From Microbacterium sp. GCS4 (lineage in GTDB: Bacteria > Actinomycetota > Actinomycetes > Actinomycetales > Microbacteriaceae): 64,000 nt of DNA. Location: positions 62,001-126,000 of the forward strand of contig NZ_LGYE01000003.1 of NCBI RefSeq assembly GCF_001262495.1. The letters are read 5' to 3'. The position numbers and the translations under genes are program-made. The notes under the pieces were generated by a model that saw only the letters and a list, made by a program, of their open reading frames with translations, made no database searches and was not told where the DNA came from. This document shows positions 42,247-51,518 of the stretch, one piece after another (positions within the stretch are counted from its first letter, which is position 1; the number at the start of each line of letters is the position of its first letter).

Positions 42247-44108
42247 TCAGCCCCCACGATCCCAGCGACGCGAAGAAGATCGTCAGGGTCCCACACTTGC
42301 TTGGCGATGGCTCGGAACAGATCCCCTCGCTCGGTGATCGAGGCTGCGGTGAACGTGTCATACGCGCGGAACTTGAGCCCGCTGTTGCGTACCAATCGAA
42401 TGAACCCCGGGTTCTTCTCATAGGCCTGCGGATCGAGGGATGCCGCCAGCAGGTTCTGTGAGAAGTACCGAGGTCGCTTCTGCTCGTACGTGTCGTCGTT
42501 GTAGCTGCCGTTGTGTTGCTTCGGCAGGAGCAGCAGGTCTCCTATGCGGTTGCGATGGCGAGCGAAGTCGGCTTCGTGGGCGAACTCGTCGGTGTGACGC
42601 TCTGCGTGGTTTGCCCAGATGTGCTCGACTTCGTACTTGACTCCGGTGCCGCCGGTGAGCTCCACGTAGTTCGACGCCTGCCCGGACTGCGTGGTGACGT
42701 AGTCGGTTAGGCGAGCGAGGATCTTGTGTAGTTGTCCACGGTTTTGCTGGTGCACGAGCAGGTCGTCGTTCGACTCGAACGTCTCGCTCTCGTTCAGAAG
42801 GTACCGATGCAACTCACGAGCGAGCTCTGTGCTGCTGAGTCCGCGGATGCGGAACATGAGCGCCGTCATACCGTACTGCATGGTCGAGTAATCGGTTGCG
42901 CGGAAGTTCCATATACGCCATGCCAAAAGGATGTCGATGAAGCGCCCGACAATCTCGAGCTTGGTATCGATGCTCGCGGCGTCATCGTCAATGCGCAGCG
43001 GAGCAAGCAGCATCTGATCCTGCAGCGTGAAGCGATGGTCGGCGTTGAACCGGATGAACCGCAGTGGACTCGACGGATCGAACGTCACCTCGGCCTGGGT
43101 CAGGCGCTCGTACTGGCGAGCGTAGAAGTCAAGGTCACGCGTGACGAAGGCGCCGAATGCGTCGGAGGATGTAAGTCCGATTCGCTTCGAGTCTCCGCGG
43201 AGCCATCGATGGAACTCAGTGCCGATTCGGTCCCAGTCCTGTGGCTTCGCATCCTTCTTGCGCTCACGGATCTTGGTCGAGTATTGGCTGCGCAACCAGG
43301 TTTTCAAGAAGTCCGAGCTGAGGCTCTCTCCGAGATCATCAAGTCGGCGCATCCAGGACCGCCAGACGTCGTTGGCCTTTGCGCGCGGCATGCCGTCGTC
43401 GATGTTCGCCAGCAGGTAGCCCTTGAGCATGTCGGCCGGTGTGAGCTTGAGTCCGCGGTCGTTCATCGTCTCGAAGATCGCGTAGGCATCGTCGTCGTTG
43501 TAGGCCGTGATCTGGACGATCTGAACTCGGTCCTTGAGCCAGTCGATGAAGTACGGCAGCGCGTCACCCTTGAGTTCGTCTGGGAAGAGCCCGTCGATCT
43601 CGCCATAGCGGGCAACGAGCGTGTGCACAGACTCGACGGACTCTGGTGGCGCTTCGTACGCACCCTGCTCGAACAGACCCTGCATGCAGTCGTTGCGATC
43701 GACCACATCGAGGTTGAACGACTTCTCGCCGTACGACTCCGAGTAGATCAGCTCGTCGATCTTTACCTCGGGAGTACCGAGATCGCTCTGCAGGCGACGC
43801 AAATATGTGAGGAGCAGCGTGAGAGTGGTGAGTCGCTGTTGACCATCGACGACGAACGGCTGATTGCCCTTCTGCGAGATGATAATCGACCCGAGGTAGT
43901 ACCCGGGGTAGCCCCCGACTGCGGTGCGTTTGTGGTCCAGGCTGTACAGCTGCAGGAACTTCGCGGTGAGGTCTGTGACCAGCTCCGCCAGTTGCTTGGT
44001 CTCCCACTTGTACTCACGCTGGTAGTAGTCGATCGAGTACTTCTTGTCCTTCAGGATCTCGGCGATCGTCTTAGCAACCCCGTCGATGCTGTTCGCGCGC
44101 TCGCTCAC
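42243..44108 (-). CDS. GmrSD-like DUF262/DUF1524 protein inside the type I RM operon
   Basis: 621 residues from GTG 44108 (AGGAGG six bases upstream, overlapping the hsdM stop). The N-terminal DUF262 (ParB/GmrS-like NTPase-nuclease) shows YYQREYKWE (~28-36) and DGQQRLTTLTLL (88-99). A helical middle and a C-terminal DUF1524 HNH-type domain follow, with EVEHIWANH and, about 25 residues on, NRIGDLLLLPKQHNGSYND. This is the layout of single-chain type IV (GmrSD-type) enzymes that cut modified DNA. Position between hsdM and hsdS with 4-base overlaps at both ends means it is co-expressed with the RM system, covering phages that evade it by base modification (inference). Confidence 0.88.
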   Translation of the reverse strand: MSERANSIDGVAKTIAEILKDKKYSIDYYQREYKWETKQLAELVTDLTAKFLQLYSLDHKRTAVGGYPGYYLGSIIISQKGNQPFVVDGQQRLTTLTLLLTYLRRLQSDLGTPEVKIDELIYSESYGEKSFNLDVVDRNDCMQGLFEQGAYEAPPESVESVHTLVARYGEIDGLFPDELKGDALPYFIDWLKDRVQIVQITAYNDDDAYAIFETMNDRGLKLTPADMLKGYLLANIDDGMPRAKANDVWRSWMRRLDDLGESLSSDFLKTWLRSQYSTKIRERKKDAKPQDWDRIGTEFHRWLRGDSKRIGLTSSDAFGAFVTRDLDFYARQYERLTQAEVTFDPSSPLRFIRFNADHRFTLQDQMLLAPLRIDDDAASIDTKLEIVGRFIDILLAWRIWNFRATDYSTMQYGMTALMFRIRGLSSTELARELHRYLLNESETFESNDDLLVHQQNRGQLHKILARLTDYVTTQSGQASNYVELTGGTGVKYEVEHIWANHAERHTDEFAHEADFARHRNRIGDLLLLPKQHNGSYNDDTYEQKRPRYFSQNLLAASLDPQAYEKNPGFIRLVRNSGLKFRAYDTFTAASITERGDLFRAIAKQVWDPDDLLRVAGIVGAE

Positions 44109-46078
44109 GCTTCGCCTCCTGCGATCTCGGCGATCAGGTCGTCCGTCTCGGCTTCGAGCGCGCGGATGTCGGCCTGGATCTCGGCCAGCGTGCGCATCGG
44201 CGCGGGTTTGTAAAAGTGACGTGTGAAGGAGATCTCGTATCCGATCTTCGTCTTCGACTCGTCGATCCATGCACCCGGGGCGTACGGCAACACCTCGCGA
44301 CGGAAGAACGCTTCCACGCCATCGGCGCAGTCGCCAGCCGGCTCGGTCAACGGCACCCGTTCGGTGTCGCGGAGTTCGGTATCGGGCTCGTACTCGACCA
44401 CGCGGGTTCGTCCGTCGATGACTGCTTCGTAACGGCCGTGCAGTGCGTCAGCGATCGCCGTGTACGGGAGCGCCTTCTTGATCACCGCTGGTGCGGTCTC
44501 GTCGCGCACTCCCTCCTCCTTGAGTTGCTTGATCTCCTTAGCTGTGTATACACGGTTCGGATCCACGCCGACGATACGGAGCGGACGTTCGACGGTGATC
44601 TTCTGGTAGCCGAACTCGGCATCGTCGAACACCTTGGAGCGATCGGTGTCCTCATATTGGTCGAATGTCATGAACGCTTCGAGCACCTTGTCGGCGTCCG
44701 TCGTGCTGACTTCGACGCCCTTCTCCCCAAGGTTCTTGCGCAGCGGTGTGAACCAGCCGGTCGCGTCGATGAGCTGAACCTTGCCTTTTCGGCGCTGCTC
44801 CTTGCGATTCGAGAGCACCCACACGTAGGTCGCAATACCGGTGTTGTAGAACATCTTGAGCGGCAGCGCGACGATCGCCTCGAGCCAGTCGTTCTCGATG
44901 ATCCAGCGACGGATGTTGCTCTCGCCCTGCCCCGCGTCACCGGTGAATAGCGAGGATCCGTTATGGACGGAGGCGATCCGAGTTCCCAGCTCGGTCTCCT
45001 GCTTCATCTTGGAGATCAGGTTCGCTAGGAACATCAGTTGGCCGTCGCTACTGCGAGTGACGAGCGAGTACTCGCTGTCGCCGTGGTGCGTGACGATGAA
45101 GCGGGGGTCGATGATCTTCTTCGCGCCGCCGAGCCGGTCCTGGTCGGTCTTCCAGCTCTTGCCATACGGCGGGTTCGAGAGCATGAAGTCGAACTCCTGC
45201 CCGGCGAACGCGTCGTTCGAGAGCGTCGAATACTCCGGTCCGCCGACGATGTTGTCGGCCGCCTTGCCATCGCCCTTCAAGATCAGGTCTGCCTTCGCGA
45301 TGGCGTATGTCTCGGCGTTGATCTCCTGCCCATACAGGTGGGTGGACACCCTCTTGCCGGACGCCTCTGTCAGGTGCTTCAGCGTCTCCTCGGCGACGGT
45401 GAGCATGCCGCCGGTGCCCATCGCACCGTCGTAGAGACGGTACGTCCCCGATGGGATGCCATCAGCGATCGGCTCGAACATCAGCCGGGTCATCAAGCGC
45501 ACCGCGTCGCGGGGAGTCCAGTGCTCACCGGCCTCTTCGTTGTTCTCCTCGTTGAAGCGGCGTACGAGCTCCTCGAAGACGGTGCCCATCCCGTGGTTGT
45601 CGAGGCCTCTCGGTGAGAGGTCAAGGTCGGGAGCGAGGAACTTCTCGATCAACGCGCCGAGCGCATCGGCCTTAGTTAGCCTTGGCAGCTGGTTGCGGAA
45701 CTCGAAGTTGTCGATGATGTCCTGCACGTTGGGCGAGAACCCATCGAGGTAGGCCTCGAAGTTCTGCCTTAGCCGCGTCGAGTTCGACGTGTGCCGTAGT
45801 TCCTGTAGCGAGAACCCGGACGTGTTGTAGAAGTCCTGCTTGGCTGCATCTCTGAGAGGGGCATCCTGATCGGCGATGCCTGCTTCGTCGAGCATCTTCT
45901 TCATCGCCATCACCGCGTCGCGCGTCGGGCCGAGTACGCTGTCGAGTCGGCGCAGCACGGTGAACGGCAGGATCACGTCGCGGTACTTGCCCCGGACGTA
46001 CAGATCACGGAGGACATCGTCGGCGATACCCCAGATGAGTGCGACGATCCGGGCGTGGTTGATCTGGGTGCTCGGCAA
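44105..46078 (-). CDS. hsdM: Type I restriction-modification methyltransferase, M subunit
   Basis: 657 residues, N6-adenine methyltransferase. N-terminal HsdM helical bundle (ALIWGIADDVLRDLYVRGK, then PFTVLRRLD), SAM-binding motif I variant YDGAMGTGGML (usually P-A-C-G-T-G-G; here A-M), catalytic motif IV SNPPYGKSW, and a long C-terminal region ending with a coiled coil (LAEIQADIRALEAETDDL). Start codon is TTG 46078, preceded by AGAGGAG. First gene of the operon hsdM-DUF262-hsdS-hsdR. Confidence 0.95.
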   Translation of the reverse strand: MPSTQINHARIVALIWGIADDVLRDLYVRGKYRDVILPFTVLRRLDSVLGPTRDAVMAMKKMLDEAGIADQDAPLRDAAKQDFYNTSGFSLQELRHTSNSTRLRQNFEAYLDGFSPNVQDIIDNFEFRNQLPRLTKADALGALIEKFLAPDLDLSPRGLDNHGMGTVFEELVRRFNEENNEEAGEHWTPRDAVRLMTRLMFEPIADGIPSGTYRLYDGAMGTGGMLTVAEETLKHLTEASGKRVSTHLYGQEINAETYAIAKADLILKGDGKAADNIVGGPEYSTLSNDAFAGQEFDFMLSNPPYGKSWKTDQDRLGGAKKIIDPRFIVTHHGDSEYSLVTRSSDGQLMFLANLISKMKQETELGTRIASVHNGSSLFTGDAGQGESNIRRWIIENDWLEAIVALPLKMFYNTGIATYVWVLSNRKEQRRKGKVQLIDATGWFTPLRKNLGEKGVEVSTTDADKVLEAFMTFDQYEDTDRSKVFDDAEFGYQKITVERPLRIVGVDPNRVYTAKEIKQLKEEGVRDETAPAVIKKALPYTAIADALHGRYEAVIDGRTRVVEYEPDTELRDTERVPLTEPAGDCADGVEAFFRREVLPYAPGAWIDESKTKIGYEISFTRHFYKPAPMRTLAEIQADIRALEAETDDLIAEIAGGEA

Positions 46079-46507
46079 CGGGTCTCCTCTTGGGTGCGCA
46101 GGGCCATCATCTGCGACGCGCGTGCGTGGCAGCCTGGCGAGGGCGGGCGGCGCATTGAAGCGCCTTGTGCCGCGGACTTCGCCGGGGACACCTACATCTT
46201 CTCAGGCCTCGCCGAGGCTAATGACACGCGACGCGCATCGCTGCTCGAGGTAAGCGCGGACGTAGCTGCGAACTAGAGGGCGCCATTCGCTAGAGCGACC
46301 GCGCCGCACTGCACACCGGTGTTGGTCGACCCATTCTTGCGCCGTGATTCGGTGCACGTGGCCGTCGCGCCGACGTAGGGGTCGTGCCTCGAGAGGCCGG
46401 CTTGCAGCTAAGTGGAAACCATGCCGAGTCTCGTGAGTCAGGTCAAGATGAGAGCAGCCGAGGAGCCACGGCACTGGCCTGGATCCAGTACCGATACGAT
46501 CGGCTCC
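46079..46507. other. Divergent intergenic region, no supported gene
   Basis: 429 bases between the starts of hsdM and the membrane protein gene. A 90-codon ORF at 46202-46474 on the minus strand is very Arg/His-rich and has no ribosome site or recognisable domain. TACGAT at 46495-46500 is a probable -10 for the plus-strand gene. No clear hsdM promoter was found. Confidence 0.5.
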
Positions 46508-48010
46508 ATGGAGGACATGGGGTCGACTACCGAGCAGTCGTCGGATTCGAGCCGAAACGCGCCTGCCATGCGGTCATTATCCGCTGATGGTCTGCGATCG
46601 CTGCTTGGTGCAGCCTTGCTGGGCTTTGCGGTGAGCTTCCTCTCGTCGTTTTTTACGGGGCTAGTTGCGATTACCCTGGTGCTTGCGTGTCTGGGTTTGC
46701 TCGTGCTTCTTGTTGGCCCGCGCAAAGATTCGGGCGGCGGGGTGCCGCTACCCCAGTTTACTGAGCGCCGCGACGGTATCGTGTTCCTTGCTACGTCGGT
46801 CATCATCGGTACCGCTCTTGGGGGGCTGTCTTTGCTCCCGGCCTTTCCGAGTAGTTCGCCGAGCGTCCCCTGGGTAGGTATTTTCGATCCGGAGGTGTTC
46901 AGCTACGGCGGGCAATTTCACTGGTACGAGATGCTGGCGTCGATTTTGATCGTGGCGGTTGCTTGTGTGCCACTGTTCAGGGGCCAAAAGCTGTTCCGAG
47001 CGCTAAGTTTCGCCGTCCCGGCTGTGGGGGGCGCTGTGACAGCATTCTCCGCTTTCGGGCGAAGTTTCAGCGATCCCGTTCAAACGTTCTTGGGGTGGTC
47101 GATCGCGGTGGTGGTGCTCGTGGGACTAATCGGGCTCGCGCACCAGGGGTTCATTCACCTGGGCCTCGCTCTGCGCCCCTCCGCTCCCCACTCCGTCCGA
47201 ACGGTTGACTCCATCAGACCGAGTGCGTTGCGGAGCGATCGAAAGAACGCACGTCGGGTGCGCTTGCCTGCCAGCGGCGAAGCTCACCGCATTTGGCCGG
47301 CAGTGCTAGTTCTCGGAGTGTCGACGTTCATTGTCGTTAGCCTTGCGGTGGCAGTTGCCCAGGTGCAGTTTCGGGATCCGCTGTTCCTCATCCTGATCGG
47401 GTTGTTCGCGATCGGTGCCGTCGCGCTCTGCGCATCGGCCAGACTGCTTTTGAACCGATTGAAGAACAGAACGACTGTCTTCGCTGCCTTGGCGTCTGCG
47501 GGGGTGTTGATTGCCTTGCTATTCGCGTTCCTCCAGCTCCGCCCCGAACCGCCCCCTGAAACATACTCACCGGACGCCATGCCGACGCCGCGGGCAAGTT
47601 CGCCTACCTCCGGGCCGGCAGCAGCGACGTCGGGTCCCGAGGAGCGCCCGTCGCCTGCCGCCACTCCGACGCTGATTTCCGAGGAGGCTACGAAGCGAGG
47701 GGACGGTGGGTCGATCACTCTGCTAGAGGCTGCATCGATCAAGATCGAGTCCTGGGGGATGCGGATCTCCACGACCTCCATCTTCTCTTCATGGGCGAAT
47801 GTTCGGGTCACCACTGACCAGAAGGTTTGCGAAGCGTCTCTGCACGTTGGCGAATCCATCGTGATGACAAACAGGCAATCGGCGGTCGACGACTACGAGC
47901 AGTGGTACGAGGTCGTTTTGGAAGGCATTGAAAACAGTCAAGCGACTTTCGCTTGGTCGGTAGGAACAGGAGCAGCACCCGCCGCCGATTCGCAGGATTC
48001 TTGCATCTGA
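46508..48010 (+). CDS. Large multi-helix membrane protein with extracytoplasmic C-terminal domain
   Basis: 500 residues from ATG 46508, with TACGAT 7 bases upstream (leaderless). About nine to ten hydrophobic segments fall in residues ~20-345, followed by a Pro/Thr/Ser-rich linker (about 350-390) and a ~110-residue C-terminal domain with two cysteines (VCEASL and DSCI), probably outside the membrane. No family recognised. Next to the RM island and similarly lower in GC. Role unknown. Confidence 0.75.
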   Translation: MEDMGSTTEQSSDSSRNAPAMRSLSADGLRSLLGAALLGFAVSFLSSFFTGLVAITLVLACLGLLVLLVGPRKDSGGGVPLPQFTERRDGIVFLATSVIIGTALGGLSLLPAFPSSSPSVPWVGIFDPEVFSYGGQFHWYEMLASILIVAVACVPLFRGQKLFRALSFAVPAVGGAVTAFSAFGRSFSDPVQTFLGWSIAVVVLVGLIGLAHQGFIHLGLALRPSAPHSVRTVDSIRPSALRSDRKNARRVRLPASGEAHRIWPAVLVLGVSTFIVVSLAVAVAQVQFRDPLFLILIGLFAIGAVALCASARLLLNRLKNRTTVFAALASAGVLIALLFAFLQLRPEPPPETYSPDAMPTPRASSPTSGPAAATSGPEERPSPAATPTLISEEATKRGDGGSITLLEAASIKIESWGMRISTTSIFSSWANVRVTTDQKVCEASLHVGESIVMTNRQSAVDDYEQWYEVVLEGIENSQATFAWSVGTGAAPAADSQDSCI

Positions 48011-48099
48011 CTCGAGTCGAACGCGCGGGCCTCAAGAATGTGCTTCAGGTGATGTGGGGCGTATCTAGCAAGGGACTGTGGCCCAGAGCAGCGATCCTC

Positions 48100-48600
48100 C
48101 TACCCCGCGGGAGAACGCCTCCGCGGCGCCGCGCTCCGCGGCGACTCTGCCCGCAGCCTGTCGCTGACTCGCGTCATCACTTGGGCGAGCATCTCTACAT
48201 CCGTCGCGCTCAGTGGCCCGAACAGATGCGTCTTCACGGCTTCGATGTGCCCGGGGAACACTTCCGCCAGTACCTTCCGTCCCGCGGCAGTCAGCGAAAC
48301 AATGGTGCTGCGCTCATCCTCCGGTGACGGCGCCCGAGTCACGAGCCCCCGCTCCTCCAACACCTGCGCCTGATACGTCAACCCGCTCCGGCTGTAGACG
48401 ACCCCGTCCGCAAGGTCGGTCATCCGCAGTGACCCACCAGAAGCATCGCCGAGCCGCGCGAGCAGCTGGAACTGCACGTAGCTGAGCTTGCCGACGTCGC
48501 GGAGCTGCTTCTCGACCTCGTGCCGAAGAAGGCTGCTGACCTCGGTGAATGCGAAGTACGCCGAGAGCTCGAGCGGGGACAGCTGCGCGGGACGACTCAT
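48100..48600 (-). CDS. MarR-family regulator
   Basis: 166 residues. MarR winged helix: LSYVQFQLLARLG, LRMTDLADGVVYSRSGLTYQ (recognition), VLEERGLVTRAPSPEDERST (wing), VSLTAAGRKVL. TATACT lies 6 bases before ATG 48600 (leaderless). Divergent from a zinc-type oxidoreductase gene; two TTCGAATTCGAA palindromes lie between them. It probably represses both genes. Confidence 0.93.
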   Translation of the reverse strand: MSRPAQLSPLELSAYFAFTEVSSLLRHEVEKQLRDVGKLSYVQFQLLARLGDASGGSLRMTDLADGVVYSRSGLTYQAQVLEERGLVTRAPSPEDERSTIVSLTAAGRKVLAEVFPGHIEAVKTHLFGPLSATDVEMLAQVMTRVSDRLRAESPRSAAPRRRSPAG

Positions 48601-48616
48601 GATCCCAGTATAGGTT

Positions 48617-48632
48617 GCTTCGAATTCGTAGC
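48617..48632. promoter_or_regulatory. MarR operator, site 1
   Basis: GCTTCGAATTCGTAGC, palindromic at 14 of 16 positions, just upstream of the marR -10 box. Centre 35 bp from site 2. Confidence 0.85.
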
Positions 48633-48650
48633 AGTGCTACCGTCATCATA

Positions 48651-48668
48651 TACTTCGAATTCGAAGTA
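48651..48668. promoter_or_regulatory. MarR operator, site 2
   Basis: TACTTCGAATTCGAAGTA, a perfect 18-bp palindrome overlapping the likely -10 (TATACT, 48649-48654) of the oxidoreductase gene; bound repressor would block the promoter. Confidence 0.92.
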
Positions 48669-48688
48669 CTTGCGAAAGGGAAGAAGTC

Positions 48689-49618
48689 ATGAAGGCAGTA
48701 CGGTTCCACGAGGTCGGCGGTCCAGAGGTTCTCCGCATCGAGCAGATCGACCAGCCGACTCCGGCGGCGGGTCAGGTGCGGCTGCGGGTCGCGGCATCCG
48801 CTTTCAATGCCGCCGACAACGGCATGCGCGCCGGCTTCCTGCCGATCCCGGTGAAGCTCCCGCACGTCCCCGGATACGACGTGTCCGGAACGATCGACGC
48901 CATGGGCGACGGTGTCGAGGGCTTCGCGGTCGGTGACGAGGTGATCGGGTTCCTGCCGATGACCGACGACGGAGGCGCCGCCGAGTACGTCGTCGCTCCC
49001 GCCGACTCGATCGTCGCCGCGCCCACGAGCGTTCCGCTGGCGGATGCCGCCGCACTCCCGTCTGTCGCCCTCACAGCCCGCCAGGCGCTGTTCGACGACG
49101 GCGGGCTCGAAGCCGGCCAGCGCGTGCTCATCGTCGGCGCCGGCGGAGTCGTCGGCAAGTACGCGATCGCCCTCGCCAAGCGCGCCGGCGCTCACGTCAT
49201 CGCGACCGCGAGCCCGCGAAGTGCGGATGCTGTACGCGCAGCCGGTGCTGACGAGATCATCGACCACACGCAGTCGACGGTGCTGGATGCCGTGACCGAC
49301 CAGGTCGACCTGTTGCTCAACCTCGCCCCCCTCGAACCCGACGAGTTCACCGCCTTGGTCGGCCTCGTGCGTGACGGGGGAGTCGTCGTCAGCACGACCG
49401 CATGGATGCCCGCCCCCGATGACGCCGACCGCGGTGTGCGCTCGGTCGTCGTGTTCGTGCGGAGCGACGCGGAGAAGCTGCATGAGCTCGTCGGACTGGT
49501 GGATGCTGGGGTGCTGACCGTCGAGGTCACGCGCCGGGTTCCGCTCGAGGAGCTGCCTGCCGTGCACGCCGAGGCTGCGGAGGGGCGGATCGCGGGCAAG
49601 GTGATCGTTACCCCGTGA
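48689..49618 (+). CDS. NADP-dependent quinone oxidoreductase-like protein (MDR superfamily)
   Basis: 309 residues of the medium-chain dehydrogenase/reductase superfamily, zeta-crystallin-like. GroES-like N-terminus (MKAVRFHEVGGPEVL, VPGYDVSGTID), Rossmann motif VLIVGAGGVVGKYAIALAKR, and a C-terminus typical of the family (GRIAGKVIV). The catalytic zinc ligands are missing, as in quinone reductases. Controlled by the divergent MarR regulator, so probably induced by a reactive compound. Confidence 0.92.
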   Translation: MKAVRFHEVGGPEVLRIEQIDQPTPAAGQVRLRVAASAFNAADNGMRAGFLPIPVKLPHVPGYDVSGTIDAMGDGVEGFAVGDEVIGFLPMTDDGGAAEYVVAPADSIVAAPTSVPLADAAALPSVALTARQALFDDGGLEAGQRVLIVGAGGVVGKYAIALAKRAGAHVIATASPRSADAVRAAGADEIIDHTQSTVLDAVTDQVDLLLNLAPLEPDEFTALVGLVRDGGVVVSTTAWMPAPDDADRGVRSVVVFVRSDAEKLHELVGLVDAGVLTVEVTRRVPLEELPAVHAEAAEGRIAGKVIVTP

Positions 49619-49659
49619 ACGGATTCGCGATCGGCTGGCAGGGGACCCCGTCGCGCGTG

Positions 49660-50436
49660 TCAGCGCACCTGCGTGGTCACCGGCTCGAGGAGGAACAGCG
49701 TGCTGTTCGGCTCATACGCACCAACGCGCGCGACGATGTGCAGGTTGGTCCCCACACCGATCGTGTTGGGGACGTCGCCGATGAGGTTGAGGTCGCTAGT
49801 GATGTTGACATCGCGGAACTGGAAGTTCGGTCCACCGGAGGACTGAGTTTCGCTATAGTCGCCGACCGGTACGAGGATGTCGTACCTCGTCGAGTAGCCC
49901 TCGTGAGTGTTCATCGCCCCGATGGAACCATCGAACTCGATCGTCTGCCCTGCGTACTTCGACGCAAACGCCTCAACTGTTGGGCCGTCCTGGGGGCCTG
50001 TGAGCAGCGCCGCGAGATCCGCGTTGTTCGCGGCCGTCAGCACGACTGATTCCGGTGCGGCTGACGGCTCGGGCGTCTCCTCAGCCTCATCCGTCGGCTC
50101 GGGCTCCGCTGCCGCCACCTCGCTCGGCGCGTCGCTCGCTGCGGGCTCGGCGGCATCTCTGCCCGCTGCTAGGGCGACGTTGACGACGATGATGATCGCG
50201 GCCACAACGAGCACGCCCCCGATCACGGCGAGCGGCTTCCAGGGCACGGGTCTCTTCGGCCGGCGGAAGGTGAGTTCCGTGCGCAGAGTGCCCTGCTCCT
50301 GGGAGACGAACTCCCACCCATCCGCTTCCCACTTCGTGCGGGTGCGCGCCTCCAGCCCGCGGATCGCACGAACATTCATGGTTTCGTACTTCACGGGCGT
50401 CTCAGCGTGGGTGTCGGGAGGAAGTTCCGCAGTCAT
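49660..50436 (-). CDS. DUF4839 membrane-anchored protein
   Basis: 258 residues. Residues ~15-60 form a small domain (TMNVRAIRGLEARTRTKWEA), then one transmembrane helix (about 68-90), an acidic Pro/Ala/Glu-rich linker (about 95-130) and a C-terminal domain matching DUF4839: LTAANNADLAALL, FASKYAGQTIEFDGSI, STRYDILVPVGDYS and FQFRDVNI. The C-terminal domain lies outside the cell. Function unknown. CATGAT 6 bases before the ATG suggests a leaderless transcript. Divergent from the Mrr-like gene. Confidence 0.8.
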   Translation of the reverse strand: MTAELPPDTHAETPVKYETMNVRAIRGLEARTRTKWEADGWEFVSQEQGTLRTELTFRRPKRPVPWKPLAVIGGVLVVAAIIIVVNVALAAGRDAAEPAASDAPSEVAAAEPEPTDEAEETPEPSAAPESVVLTAANNADLAALLTGPQDGPTVEAFASKYAGQTIEFDGSIGAMNTHEGYSTRYDILVPVGDYSETQSSGGPNFQFRDVNITSDLNLIGDVPNTIGVGTNLHIVARVGAYEPNSTLFLLEPVTTQVR

Positions 50437-50534
50437 GTTCTGATCATGGCGGATGTCGGGGCGTAGCGATGACCCCGTGAGCCGGAAGCGAGATCTGCGA
50501 CGGCATGTGAGCCTTGATCTGCCAGGATGAGCGC

Positions 50535-51437
50535 GTGAGGTCCGTCAACACCGCGAACAAGATCGGCAGGGAGATCGGTCGCGATATACCGGACGTCTGG
50601 ATCCCCGACGAACTTCTGAAACGTCAGATCCGCCGAGTCATCGGTCCGCAGATCAAGCTGCATCGCTCAGACGAAGACAGGGCGCTTGAGTCGTATCAAG
50701 GGGCTCTCATCGTCGCCTCCATCATCACGTTGCTCACGGTGATCGCTACGGTGATCCTGATGCTCCCGAGGGCGACGGTCGAATCGACGCCCGCGTTGAT
50801 CACGATGCGCGGGCTTATCGATCAGGTGCCTCGTGAAATCGTGATCCTCGTCACAGCGGCGCTTCTCATCATCACGCTTGCGCTGTCGTTCGGTGTCGCG
50901 GCCGCTAGTAAGCGTGCGAAGGAGGCATACAGCTCGGCAGTCCGCGCGCTCTACGACGCAGCGTTCCAGGGAGCCATCACCGTCCTCGCCGTGCGTCGAC
51001 AGCGAACCGGGATGACGGTCGAGACGTCGAGGTCGAGAGGTTTCCTTCCACCGTCGCCTCGACCACACGGTGTCGATGCTCGAGGCGCCGAGGAGGTCGT
51101 GGCCCAATGGATGCGGCACCTGGGGGAGGCGGATGCTGAACTGACGAGCTACACGGGCGACGGAGGCATCGACGTCACCGGGACGCGCTCCTTCGCACAA
51201 GTGAAGCACTACGCCTCGTCAGTCGGCGTTGCGGCCGTGCGGGAACTCGCTGGAGTCGCAGCCAACGATCCTCGACGTCGACACGCGTTGTTCTTCACGA
51301 GCACGGGTTATGCGCGCGGTGCGCGAGAGTTCGCCGACACTGCCGGGATAGCTCTGTTCGTCTATGACGCGGAGCGCGGCGGCTTGGAAGCAATGAACGG
51401 GCTTGCGAAGACACTGGTGCACAACGGGATCAGGTAG
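50535..51437 (+). CDS. Membrane-anchored Mrr-like restriction endonuclease
   Basis: 300 residues from GTG 50535 (a TTG at 50514 is in frame). Two transmembrane helices (about 56-78 and 101-122), then a cytoplasmic Mrr_cat PD-(D/E)xK domain: GAEEVVAQWMRHLGEADAEL, GDGGIDV (catalytic Asp), AQVKHY (Q-x-K), and HALFFTSTGYARGAREFA. Mrr-type enzymes cut modified or foreign DNA; membrane anchoring could place this one at the DNA entry site. Stand-alone, without a methylase. Confidence 0.85.
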   Translation: MRSVNTANKIGREIGRDIPDVWIPDELLKRQIRRVIGPQIKLHRSDEDRALESYQGALIVASIITLLTVIATVILMLPRATVESTPALITMRGLIDQVPREIVILVTAALLIITLALSFGVAAASKRAKEAYSSAVRALYDAAFQGAITVLAVRRQRTGMTVETSRSRGFLPPSPRPHGVDARGAEEVVAQWMRHLGEADAELTSYTGDGGIDVTGTRSFAQVKHYASSVGVAAVRELAGVAANDPRRRHALFFTSTGYARGAREFADTAGIALFVYDAERGGLEAMNGLAKTLVHNGIR

Positions 51438-51518
51438 GCGCGCGCTGCGGTGCCGCGGGACCGGGACTTCCCTCGTCGCTGCTCTGCACCCACTTCCTTG
51501 CTGCGTACACCCCTGGCA

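Noticed and set aside
44645..44665. TGTCCTCATATTGG inside hsdM, similar to the 20-bp shared motif
   Set aside because: Only the left half matches, and it lies within a conserved coding region.
46202..46474. 90-codon minus-strand ORF between hsdM and the membrane protein gene
   Set aside because: Arg/His-rich, no ribosome site and no recognisable motif; kept only as part of the intergenic description.
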